Source: Amphiduros pacificus (Eukaryota; Annelida; Polychaeta; Phyllodocida; Hesionidae). Taken from it: a stretch of 64,000 bases of DNA. Position 1 is the stretch's first letter. Every line of letters begins with the position of its first letter. Positions 37,001 to 49,300 of this stretch are shown here, piece by piece. The notes beneath the pieces are model-generated. The model made no database searches. It had not been told where the DNA came from and saw only the letters and a list, made by a program, of their open reading frames with translations. Location of the stretch: assembly GCA_949316495.1 (NCBI GenBank), contig OX439000.1, positions 622,501 through 686,500 of the forward strand, in the 5' to 3' direction. A program made the position numbers and the translations under genes.

Positions 37001-40000
37001 TGAGGCAGGAGATGACATTCACTGGCTGGTCAGACAGGGGGAACGTTATTAAGATACCAACCTGTGGCTCAGTCTGAGACAGGATACAGGGGTCGACATT
37101 CACTGGCTGGTCAGACAGGGGGAACATTATTAAGCTACTAACCTGTGGCTCAGTCTGGGGCAGGGGACGACATTCACTGGCTGGTCAGACAGGGGGAACG
37201 TTATTAAGATACCAACCTGTGGCTCAGTCTGGGGCAGGAGATGACATTCACTGGCTGGTCAGACAGGGGGAACGTTATTAAGATACCAACCTGTGGCTCA
37301 GTCTGGGGCAGGAGATGACATTCACTGGCTGGTCAGACAGGGGGAACATTATTAAGCTACCAACCTGTGGCTCAGTCTGGGGCAGGGGACGACATTCACT
37401 GGCTGGTCAGACTGGGGGAACGTTATTAAGATACCAACCTGTGGCTCATTCTGAGGCAGGGGACGACATTCACTGGCTGGTCAGACAGGGGGAACGTTAT
37501 TAAGCTACCAACTTGTGGCTCTGTCTGAGGCAGGGGACGACATTCACTGGCTGGTCAGACAGGGAGAACGTTATTAAGCTACCAACCTGTGGCTCAGTCT
37601 GAGGCAGGAGGCAGGGGACGACATTCACTGGCTGGTCAGACAGGGGGAATGTTATTAAGATACCAACCTGTGGCTCAGTCTGGGGCAGGAGATGACATTC
37701 ACTGGCTGGTCAGACAGGGGGAACGTTATTAAGATACCAACCTGTGGCTCAGTCTGAGGCAGGAGGCAGGGGACGACATTCGCTGGCTGGTCAGACAGGG
37801 GGAACGTTATTAAGATACCAACTTGTGGCTCTGTCTGAGGCAGGGGACGACATTCACTGGCTGGTCAGACAGGGGGAACGTTATTAAGCTACCAACCTGT
37901 GGCTCTGTCTGGGGCAGGGGACGACATTCACTGGCTGGTCAGACAGGGGGAACGTTATTAAGCTACCAACCTGTGGCTCTGTCTGGGGCAGGGAACGACA
38001 TTCACTGGCTGGTCAGACAGGGGGAACGTTATTAAGCTACCAACCTGTGGCTCGGTCTGGGGCAGGGGACGACATTTACTGGCTGGTCAGACAGGGGGAA
38101 CGTTATTAAGTTACCAACCTGTGGCTCAGTCTGAGACAGGGGACGACATTCACTGGCTGGTCAGACAGGGGGTACGTTATTAAGATACCAACCTGTGGCT
38201 CAGTCTGAGACAGGATACAGGGGTCGACATTCACTGGCTGGTCAGACAGGGGGAACGTTATTAAGCTACCAACCTGTGGCTCAGTCTGAGGCAGGGGACG
38301 ACATTCACTGGCTGGTCAGACAGGGGGAACGTTATTAAGATACCAACCTGTGGCTCAGTCTGAGGCAGGAGGCAGGGGACGAAATTCACTGGCTGGTCAG
38401 ACTGGGGGAACGTTATTAAGCTACCAACCTGTGGCTCAGTCTGAGGCAGGAGGCAGGGGACGACATTCGCTGGCTGGTCAGACAGGGGGAACGTTATTAA
38501 GATACCAACCTGTGGCTCAGTCTGAGGCAGGAGGCAGGGGATGACATTCGCTGGCTGGTCAGACTGGGGGAACGTTATTAAGCTACCAACCTGTGGCTCG
38601 GTCTGAGGCAGGGGACGACATTCACTGGCTGGTCAGACAGGGGGTACGTTATTAAGATACCAACCTGTGGCTCAGTCTGAGACAGGATACAGGGGTCGAC
38701 ATTCACTGGCTGGTCAGACAGGGGGAACGTTATTAAGCTACCAACCTGTGGCTCAGTCTGAGGCAGGGGACAGGGGACGACATTCACTGGCTGGTCAGAC
38801 AGGGGGAACGTTATTAAGATACCAACCTGTGGCTCAGTCTGGGGCAGGAGACAGGGGACGACATTCACTGGCTGGTCAGACAGGGGGAACGTTAGGTCAA
38901 ACACTTCAGTAAGTCGTAGTAGCCATTCATGCAAGGCCTTGGGGTATTTCTTCCAAATTGCTCCAATGTCTTTATGATGTAGACGTCCATCCTAGAATAT
39001 ACATTTTGTGGTATTTTATTACCTTGAGTTTTACAGAGGGATCACCCACTACTAGACATGACTAACACATTTACAGACATGTTCAGACAGGAGAGTTTCA
39101 TTTGTTTTAGCTTTTTATTCTTGTATTAGTGTTTTTTAAATTAGTGCCACTTTTATGGGGTGTTTCTTATTTTCTCACTGCAGATTCCTACCCATTCTTC
39201 ATGTCAGTTTCAATATATATGATGGTCACCTGATGCTATTTAAATATGGATGCACTTTGAATAATATCTAGCGTTCATTATACCTGGATGACCTGGTTAT
39301 GGACGGACACCACGCAGGCCATGACATCGACGATCCACTGAGGGTTGACGACCACACGATCTCTCAATAACTCATTGTCAAAATGCTGCAGCGTTCCCAA
39401 GTCATGCAAGAAGTGTACTGATTGGTTGATCTGCAGCATCAAAGCATTCTCTATTAACCACCAACTGATCACAAACTAATGACATCAGCAATAACATGGA
39501 ATATCAAATCCTTAATATGACCTCCTTATTCACAACTTTCAATGATAGAATGGACGGTATATTTACCTCAGGGCCATAAATGCCCGCTTTCTGAGCCATG
39601 GTTGATACCTCCTTCCACGTCAATAAACTTGCCTCGTTTCTTTTGCTAGTAAATAGAATATATCTCGATATCATTTTTAATTTACCATTTTATTCCATTC
39701 ATATTTTTGTTTTAAATCATTAAATCAAAAATAATTACGACAAAAAAAACAATTAATTTCTTGTTGAGAAAAGATAGCTATGATCATGAAACAGTTTGAT
39801 ACCTTACCTGAGAATAAATCTTTCAAAATTAAGCAAAGCTTCTGGGATCATTTCCCCAACATAAGGTTGTCTGAGTGTGGTGTTGATGAGATCGTCCAAT
39901 AAACGCTCTACCCCCTGAAAGCAGTGGCATGTGAGATATGCTGCATGATTTAGACAGTATTAGACAGTAAGATTTAGACAGTATTTTGACAATATTAGAC

Positions 40001-40259
40001 AGTAAGATTTAGACAGTATTAGACAGTAAGATTTAGACAGTATTTTGACAGTATTAGACAGTAAGATTTAGACAGTATTAGACAGTATTAGACAGTAAGA
40101 TTTAGACAGTATTTTGACAGTATTAGACAGTATGATTTAGACAGTACTTAGACAGTATTAGTGAAAAAAGGCAGGGCACAAGACAAATTTTCTATCAAAA
40201 AGTAAATGTCTTCCATTTCATTCTACTTTTTGTGTGTAAGTTAATATAAGAAGTCATAT

Positions 40260-40315
<56 letters not shown>

Positions 40316-43300
40316 TACCTGCCCTGTTGCTGAGCTCACTGTCGCAAATCCAACAATGTTGGAAAATCGCTTTTGAAGAGCCTCCATTGGAATTTCAGCC
40401 TTTGTAATCTGAAAATATTTTAAAAACTAGTTCTTAAATAGTGAATGATATGTTTTAGATTAAGATAGCATATTGTATAGTATATCTGTATCTGTCTCTC
40501 TTTATCCAGTTTACTGACCAATCACAGCAGTCAAAACAATGGTGGGAGACACCGACGATTATTTCAACCAATAAAAGAGCAGCTAAGAGACGGTTACAAG
40601 AAGTATCCATAGTAACTGTGTTACAATGGCAGGAGATGGCGATTAACATCTCTCTGCATTTCAACACTGCAAAACTCCAAACCTTAGTGCCATATGTTCA
40701 TTTAGTTTCATTTGGAATTGACACAGAATAAACATTCACTTAAAAATGTTTGGTGATAATTCATAATAAAACAAAACATGAATCAATATATTAATGATAT
40801 AAACTTCTATATTTGATGGTTGCAAGAAGGGGACAATAGCCATACAAATATAAGATAATAACAATTATAGCAGTCTCCTTTTCATTAAGCGCTGTTTAGT
40901 AATTAATCAATAATAGACTGGGTGATAACTGACCTGATCGGCATGAGTTCCAACCACAAAGATGGGAGCTTTGGGGCAGTGGCAGGTGATGGAACTTAAC
41001 CAGAACTCCAGACCAGAGTGCTCGTAGCCCAGCCGAGTGTTCCAAACCAACAGGTACACAGCACGATTGGACAGGAAGAACTGCAAAATCCAACCCCAAA
41101 TCAAAACAAAAAATACATCAACCCCCACATATGCAAGTAAATTGAAAAAATACTCCTATCACAGAAAGGTTTAATTTCAGTGATAATTGTTATTAGAATG
41201 ACGTCTAGATGTGTGGCCTGACAGGAGCACCTGGTGGGTGTTGTAGTAGATGGTTTGTCCGGCAAAGTCCCAGACGCTGTAGGTGACGGTGGCCGCCTGG
41301 TTGGCCTTGTTAATAGTCCACATACTGATGTCTATACCGTCCGTGATCCCCTCACCACTGATAGCGGACGTCTTGAATGCCGGACTCATCAACGCTCGCA
41401 TCAGACTGACAAATATAGCCTCACATATGTTACCACACAAAGCATCTTTATCCCAATTTCAAAATATTTGTTAATGTAGGTCTTAACATTGAATGAACAA
41501 TTGGTAATTAAAAGTAATCCTAAGTATCTTTCTAATCCTTGATATAAAACATATCTTGGGCTTCATACCAAAGTAAGGTTACTGTATTGAATCTAAGGTC
41601 ATCCTTCCTCATCAAAGATTTAGCAAATAGTATCCATGGATGTGTAGATATTCTGTACATATTGTGGTGGAGAGTCAGAGGAGAGTTACCTGGTTTTGCC
41701 GGCTCCTCCGAGTCCTACAAACATGAGTTTGGTCCTGGAGCAGGCCACCGCTCCCTGGGATAGCCTCTTCAGGTAGGCAATGACAGTCTTCATGCCATCA
41801 GCAACAATCTCCTTGGGGGGAGTCCTCAGATTGGGGCAACCCTCAATGCTTATAACTGCAAGTATGGAACTGCCACTTATCAAATATTAACACAATACAA
41901 AAGAAAAGGAATAACAGCTAACTTATATTTAAAACCACTGCCAGATGTCCTCAAATGTACTAAAACCACTGCCAGATGTCCTAAAACCACTACAAGATGT
42001 CCTAAAACTACTGCCACAGCTAAATGTTACCTTTGATTGTGTTATGCACATAATGGTGTGTAATAATGTCAATAAAATGGGGCGTGGCATAGCTTACATT
42101 GTTGAACAGAAATAATGTATTTGATGCCTGTGGTCATGTCAGCCAACAAGGTAAACAATGCCACGCCCCCTTTTTCAACAATGTAAAAAATACCACGCCC
42201 TCTTTTTCAACAATGTAAGCAATGCCACACCCCCTTTTTAATAACTTAATTATATAGAATTATGCACTTTATACAAGCAAACGTAACATTTATAAAGCGC
42301 TGATCCCAGACTATGTACTGCTCATACTGCTTGGTAGTAACTGGACAGGATTTGAACCAGGAATCCCTATGTCTCAAGGCAAATACTCTACCAATTGAGC
42401 TATTTCAGCCAATGATGTCATTGTAAATTAGGCATGGCAGTATTTACATTATGAGGTGATATATCTAGTATGGCCTACCGTGGAGATTGTTTTTTCCCAG
42501 CTGCCCATCAATGCTCTCCAGGTTAGGGTTGTTGCTGATGACAAACTTGGATATTTTTCGTAGACCTTTCACATGATCTGGGACAAACTTTATTGCCTGG
42601 AAACTCAGACAGAGAACCTTCAAGCTTCGGCAGGAGAAGATCTGGGGAGGTACGCCACCATATTTGTCTGCAACACAACGCATAGCATCTCATGGGATCT
42701 GATGGCTCAATTCTCACTGCTTGGGTAGGCCATGCTGCCACCTAGTGTGGTGAAATCTGTCTCATAGATTGGTTCATAATAGTAACAACCTTTGATTGAC
42801 ATGCCATTTTATTTCGATATTTTTCGTTTTCACTTCTTCTTATTCCAAAACTGATTATTTTCTTTCTGCTCATGAAATTGGTCCGAAAATATTAAACTAT
42901 TCCCATCAGAGCATACAACATTGTTGTCATCATATCAGCTGTCATGTCTACAAAACTATCCCAGCATGCACTGTACACTACACAAGAGACACCTTGTGGA
43001 TCAAAATTGTTGAAACTCAAGAAGTGAGAATTAGGTTAGCATCAATCATAGCAATTGATAAGCTCACAAATGCATATCATTTTGAATTATGTTTCTTGAT
43101 GACCACAAATCTTATTTGTATAAAATAGAATATATGTGCAGAGAATGAATCTTTAGCCAAAAATGCTTGAGTGAAAAAATTGAGGATTTACAGGCAGAAT
43201 TGTAAAGACTATTTTTGTGTCTGCAATTCTCACTGCTAAACTACACTTCTCATCTTCCACATGGTCAACCCAAGCAGTGAGAATTTTCCCTATCTGCTCT

Positions 43301-46300
43301 CCCATATACACTGCATTTTTTTAGCGCTGCGATCGTATTTGACCCAATTCTTTGCACACGGCACATCCAGGAACAGCGGCGACAGCCTGTTTGGGGCATT
43401 GTCGCCTCTGCCTTTCATCTTTCCATCGTTGTTTTTCTCAGTTTTGCCTTCATAATTTTGACATAACTTACGTAAATTGCAATATACTTATATAAAGATT
43501 ACACAACAAACACTCTTTAGCGCTGACATTGGCGTATCAATGTACTATGTCAGTCTGAAATTTCCCTCCCATCTTGAAGCAAGGCAGGCGGAAGTTTACA
43601 ACGCAACATATTTACCGTAATGCACTGCTCTCTCGCGCCAATTTTGTCATTTTTTCACGGACCAGCTAAAATTCCGGGATAGCAGATAGCCAGAATTGGA
43701 AATATCGTAGCCTTACCATCCACGGGAGCATCTCTGCCGATGCGAGGAAATCTATGGAATATTTTCTGCTGCAGAATCGCAATCTCATCATAGTTAAGCA
43801 CGCCGTCCTCGTCCACATCACTTGCCTCAAACATCTCCTGCCTCTCCTGGGAGAAACACACAAACCAAAAACATCTCTCACATCATTGTAAACACCAATA
43901 TCGGGCATAATATCTATAACTTCATTATCTTAGTCACATCATAGTGCAACTTTATACAACATTTATAAGGAGTGCATATATGCTTTATCATATCAGAAAG
44001 CTGCACACAAGAGCGCTTTCTTTAACTTGTAATTGTTTACAGCAGTCTACCTTACAGGATAATTGTATACAGCAGTCTACCTTACAGGATAATTGTTTAC
44101 AGCAGTCTACCTTACAGGATAATTGTTTACAGCAGTCTACCTTACAGGATAATTGTTTACAGCAGTCTACCTTACAGGATAATTGTCTACAGCAGTCTAC
44201 CTTACAGGATAATTGTTTACAACAGTCTACCTTACAGGATAATTGTTTACAGCAGTCTACCTTACAGGATAATTGTTTACAGCAGTCTACCTTACAGGAT
44301 AATTGTTTACAGCAGTCTACCTTACAGGATAATTGTATACAGCAGTCTACCTTACAGGATAATTGTTTACAACAGTCTACCTTACAGGATAATTGTTTAC
44401 AGCAGTCTACCTTACAGGATAATTGTTTACAGCAGTCTACCTTACAGGATAATTGTCTACAGCAGTCTACCTTACAGGATAATTGTCTACAGCAGTCTAC
44501 CTTACAGGATAATTGTCTACAGCAGTCTACCTTACAGGATAATTGTCTACAGCAGTCTACCTTACAGGATAATTGTGTACAGCAGTCTACCTTACAGGAT
44601 AATTGTCTACAGCAGTCTACCTTACAGGATAATTGTCTACAGCAGTCTACCTTACAGGATAATTGTATACAGCAGTCTACCTTACAGGATAATTGTTTAC
44701 AGCAGTCTACCTTACAGGATAATTGTTTACAGCAGTCTACCTTACAGGATAATTGTTTACAGCAGTCTACCTTACAGGATAATTGTATACAGCAGTCTAC
44801 CTTACAGGATAATTGTTTACAACAGTCTACCTTACAGGATAACGTTTACAGGAGTCTACCTTACAGGATATTGTTTACAGCAGTCTACCTTACAGGATAT
44901 TGTCTACAGCAGTCTACCTTACAGGATAATTGTTTACAGCAGTCTACCTTACAGGATAATTGTATACAGCAGTCTACCTTACAGGATAATTGTTTACAGC
45001 AGTCTACCTTACAGGATAATTGTCTACAGCAGTCTACCTTACAGGATAATTGTATACAGCAGTCTACCTTACAGGATAATTGTTTACAGCAGTCTACCTT
45101 ACAGGATAATTGTTTACAGCAGTCTACCTTACAGGATAATTGTTTACAGCAGTCTACCTTACAGGATAATTGTATACAGCAGTCTACCTTACAGGATAAT
45201 TCTCTACAGCAGTCTACCTTACAGGATAATTCTCTACAGCAGTCTACCTTACAGCAGAGTCTATCTTAACTGTATACAGGAATGCCTAGTACTTACAAGT
45301 TATTGTATACAGCCGAGTCTACCTAAAACACACATGGGAAACTTATGATATAATAGAATAGAGGAATGTCTACTTATAAGTCAATTGTCCACAAGAGAGA
45401 GAACCTACACGAGATGTTCCTGGGCAATACCTACCTCATGATGTACTTAGTGAGATAATTTCATACATTGGAGGCTACCTTATTTAACAGTTTGAGACCC
45501 AGATTTCCCTGGTTCAAATTCTGGCCAATTTCTATAATATACTTTGAGCAGACATTGCATCGTATAGAGTAGAGTCTACCTTGTCAAATAGCACATTAGA
45601 GTGCCCACATTGTATTGAGTAGAGTCTGCCTTGTCAGATAGCACATTAGAGTGCCTACATTGTATAGAGTAGAGTCTGCCTTGTCAGATAGCACATTAGA
45701 GTGCCCACATTGTATAGAGTAGAGTCTGCCTTGTCAGATAGCAGATTAGAGTGCCCACATTGTATAGAGTAGAGTCTAGCTTGTCAGATAGCACATTAGA
45801 GTGCCCACATTGTATAGAGTAGAGTCTGCCTTGTCAGATAGCACATTAGAGTGCCCACATTGTACAGAGTAGAGTTTGCCTTGTCAGATAGCACATTAGA
45901 GTGCCTACATTGTATAGAGTAGAGTTTGCCTTGTCAGATAGCACATTAGAGTGCCCACATTGTACAGAGTAGAGTCTAGCTTGTCAGATAGCACATTAGA
46001 GTGCCCACATTGTACAGAGTAGAGTCTAGCTTGTCAGATAGCACATTAGAGTGCCCACATTGTATAGAGTAGAGTCTGCCTTGTCAGATAGCACATTAGA
46101 GTGCCCACATTGTATAGAGTAGAGTGTGCCATGTCAGATAGCACATTAGAGTGCCCACATTGTATAGAGTAGAGTGTGCCTTGTCAGATAGCACATTAGA
46201 GTGCCCACATTGTACAGAGTAGAGTTTGCCTTGTCAGATAGCACATTAGAGTGCCTACATTGTATAGAGTAGAGTTTGCCTTGTCAGATAGCACATTAGA

Positions 46301-49300
46301 GTGCCCACATTGTACAGAGTAGAGTCTGCCTTGTCAGATAGCACATTAGAGTGCCCACATTGTACAGAGTAGAGTCGACCTTGTCAGATAGCACATTAGA
46401 GTGCCCACATTGTACAGAGTAGAGTCTGCCTTGTCAGATAGCACATTAGAGTGCCCACATTGTACAGAGTAGAGTTTGCCTTGTCAGATAGCACATTAGA
46501 GTGCCCACATTGTATAGAGTAGAGTGTGCCTTGTCAGATAGCACATTAGAGTGCCTACATTGTATAGAGTAGAGTCTGCCTTGTCAGATAGCACATTAGA
46601 GTGCCCACATTGTATAGAGTAGAGTCTAGCTTGTCAGATAGCACATTAGAGTGCCTACATTGTATAGAGTAGAGTCTGCCTTGTCAGATAGCACATTAGA
46701 GTGCCCACATTGTATAGAGTAGAGTCTAGCTTGTCAGATAGCACATTAGAGTGCCTACATTGTATAGAGTAGAGTCTGCCTTGTCAGATAGCACATTAGA
46801 GTGCCTACATTGTATAGAGTAGAGTCTGCCTTGTCAGATAGCACATTAGAGTGCCTACATTGTATAGAGTAGAGTCGACCTTGTCAGATAGCACATTAGA
46901 GTGCCCACATTGTATAGAGTAGAGTCTGCCATGTCAGATAGCACATTAGAGTGCCTACATTGTATAGAGTAGAGTCGACCTTGTCAGATAGCACATTAGA
47001 GTGCCCACATTGTATAGAGTAGAGTTTACCTTGTCAGATAGCCCAGTAGAGTGCCCACATTGTATAGAGTAGAGTCTGCCTTGTCAGATAGCCCAGTAGA
47101 GTGCCTACATTGTATAGAGTAGAGTCGACCTTGTCAGATAGCACATTAGAGTGCCCAAATTGTATAGAGTAGAGTTTACCTTGTCAGATAGCACATTAGA
47201 GTGCCCACATTGTATAGAGTAGAGTGTGCCTTGTCAGATAGCACATTAGAGTGCCCACATTGTATAGAGTAGAGTGTGCCTTGTCAGATAGCACATTAGA
47301 GTGCCCACATTGTATAGAGTAGAGTCTGCCTTGTCAGATAGCACATTAGAGTGCCTACATTGTATAGAGTAGAGTCTGCCTTGTCAGATAGCACATTAGA
47401 GTGCCCACATTGTACAGAGTAGAGTCTGCCTTGTCAGATAGCACATTAGAGTGCCCACATTGTATAGAGTAGAGTCTGCCTTGTCAGATAGCACATTAGA
47501 GTGCCTACATTGTATAGAGTAGAGTCTACCTTGTCAGATAGCACATTAGAGTGCCCACATTGTATAGAGTAGAGTTTATTTACCTTGTCAGATAGCACAT
47601 TAGAGTGCCCACATTGTATAGAGTAGAGTCTGCCTTGTCAGATAGCCCAGTAGAGTGCCCACATTGTATAGAGTAGAGTCTGCCTTGTCAGATAGCCCAG
47701 TAGAGTGCCTACATTGTATAGAGTAGAGTCGACCTTGTCAGATAGCACATTAGAGTGCCCACATTGTATAGAGTAGAGTTTACCTTGTCAGATAGCACAT
47801 TAGAGTGCCCACATTGTATAGAGTAGAGTCTACCTTGTCAGATAGCACATTGTATAGAGTAGAGTCTACCTTGTCAGATAGCACATTAGAGTGCCCACAT
47901 TGTATAGAGTAGAGTCTACCTTGTCAGATAGCACATTGTATAGAGTAGAGTTTACCTTGTCAGATAGCACATTAGAGTGCCCACATTGTATAGAGTAGAG
48001 TCTACCTTGTCAGATAGTACTTTGGAGCACCACTGGTTCCACTGGGGTAAGGTAAGGATATCATTTGCCTTTTGTCTATGCGGTGGCCACGGAATACCCG
48101 TCAATACTAGACTATCCAAAACCTATGAAAAAATAAACATAAACAAATTCATTAGCATATCTTTACATGATAGTTACATTAAGATCTATCTTAAATATTA
48201 TGTTAAATTATTGTCATGGTAACTCACATACTTCCAAACTTTACAGTAAAATTTTAATCAGATCAGATACACATGTATTTGTCAAATGGGTTCCTAAGAA
48301 TTTAAGAATGAATGTATAACTAATACCCTGAGTTTGTGGAAGCTGTGAGGCAGGGAGGATATGAGGGTTTCGTTGCAGTCCAGCTTGCGCAGCCTGCTCA
48401 GGCATCCGATATCATCCGGTAGGTGTGTGATGAAGGTACCAGATAGCACCAGAGTTCTCAGGTACCTCAGCTTGATGATGAAGTCTGGGAGTTGATGAAT
48501 TGGATTACCCTTGAGATCCAGAGTCTCCAGTGTATCTCCGAGCTGCAGAATGTCCGGATGGATGTCACGGATGTCATTATCTGGTAGTTGGAGATGACAG
48601 AGATTTCTGCAGAGGCCGAGGTGTTGCAGGCTGTCCAGCATACAGGCAGAGAGCTTGAGGCCCTCCAGGTGAGGCAAAGTCCTCAGGATTGTGCTAAAGT
48701 TGGCCTTCAGCGGCTGGTTCATCACAGTCAGGTATGTAATACAAAACCTATAAGCAAGACTAGGAGAAGCAGTGTCCAATGTCAGAGTCGTCAAGTTGAT
48801 TTTTTTCCTGAGCAGATCATGAGTTTGACAAGTATCAAAGAATTTTCCATACAATGGGCCGGCATTGTCTAATGGTTCTGTTTCCTGAGTTGAGTTCTGA
48901 CGATAGGCTTGGAATATTTCCCGGTGCACCTTGCTGCCCTTCACCTTGCGCGGTTTGGCTTTCTTTCCACTGTATTCCCACTCCCTGATGATTGCTTTCA
49001 GCACCAGCAAAGTTGCCTTGTAAATCTGCATATATTCTCTCAACATATGCATCACCTGTAATAATTCACATAAAGGAAGATTTTGACAAGTAATATTGGT
49101 CCACAACCCAAACATAAGCAGAAAATCTAATTAGTATTTAAATTTATATTTTTTGGAAAAATGTGGCCAGTGCTGATATGAGCTTAAAAGATTGATGAGT
49201 CATCACCAGTTGTACTTATTGATGAGTCAAAACCACTTCTACCTACCACCCATAATCTCTATGACTGATGAGCCATCCCCCTTTGTACCTACCACTTGGG

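Noticed and set aside
35275-38912. Several + strand frames with LAGQTGGTLL repeats
   Set aside because: Antisense of the COR donor array; no start context or domain.
43200-43650. CpG-richer stretch as an intron-nested gene or transposon
   Set aside because: Short frames on both strands without a recognisable domain, terminal repeats or target-site duplication.
43944-45269. 441-codon + strand open frame (LQQSTLQDNC repeats)
   Set aside because: A 30-bp stop-free repeat in an intron of the opposite-strand gene; a second + strand frame is also open across much of it.
45490-45530. Box B-like GGTTCAAATTCTGG on the + strand
   Set aside because: No matching box A at the right distance.
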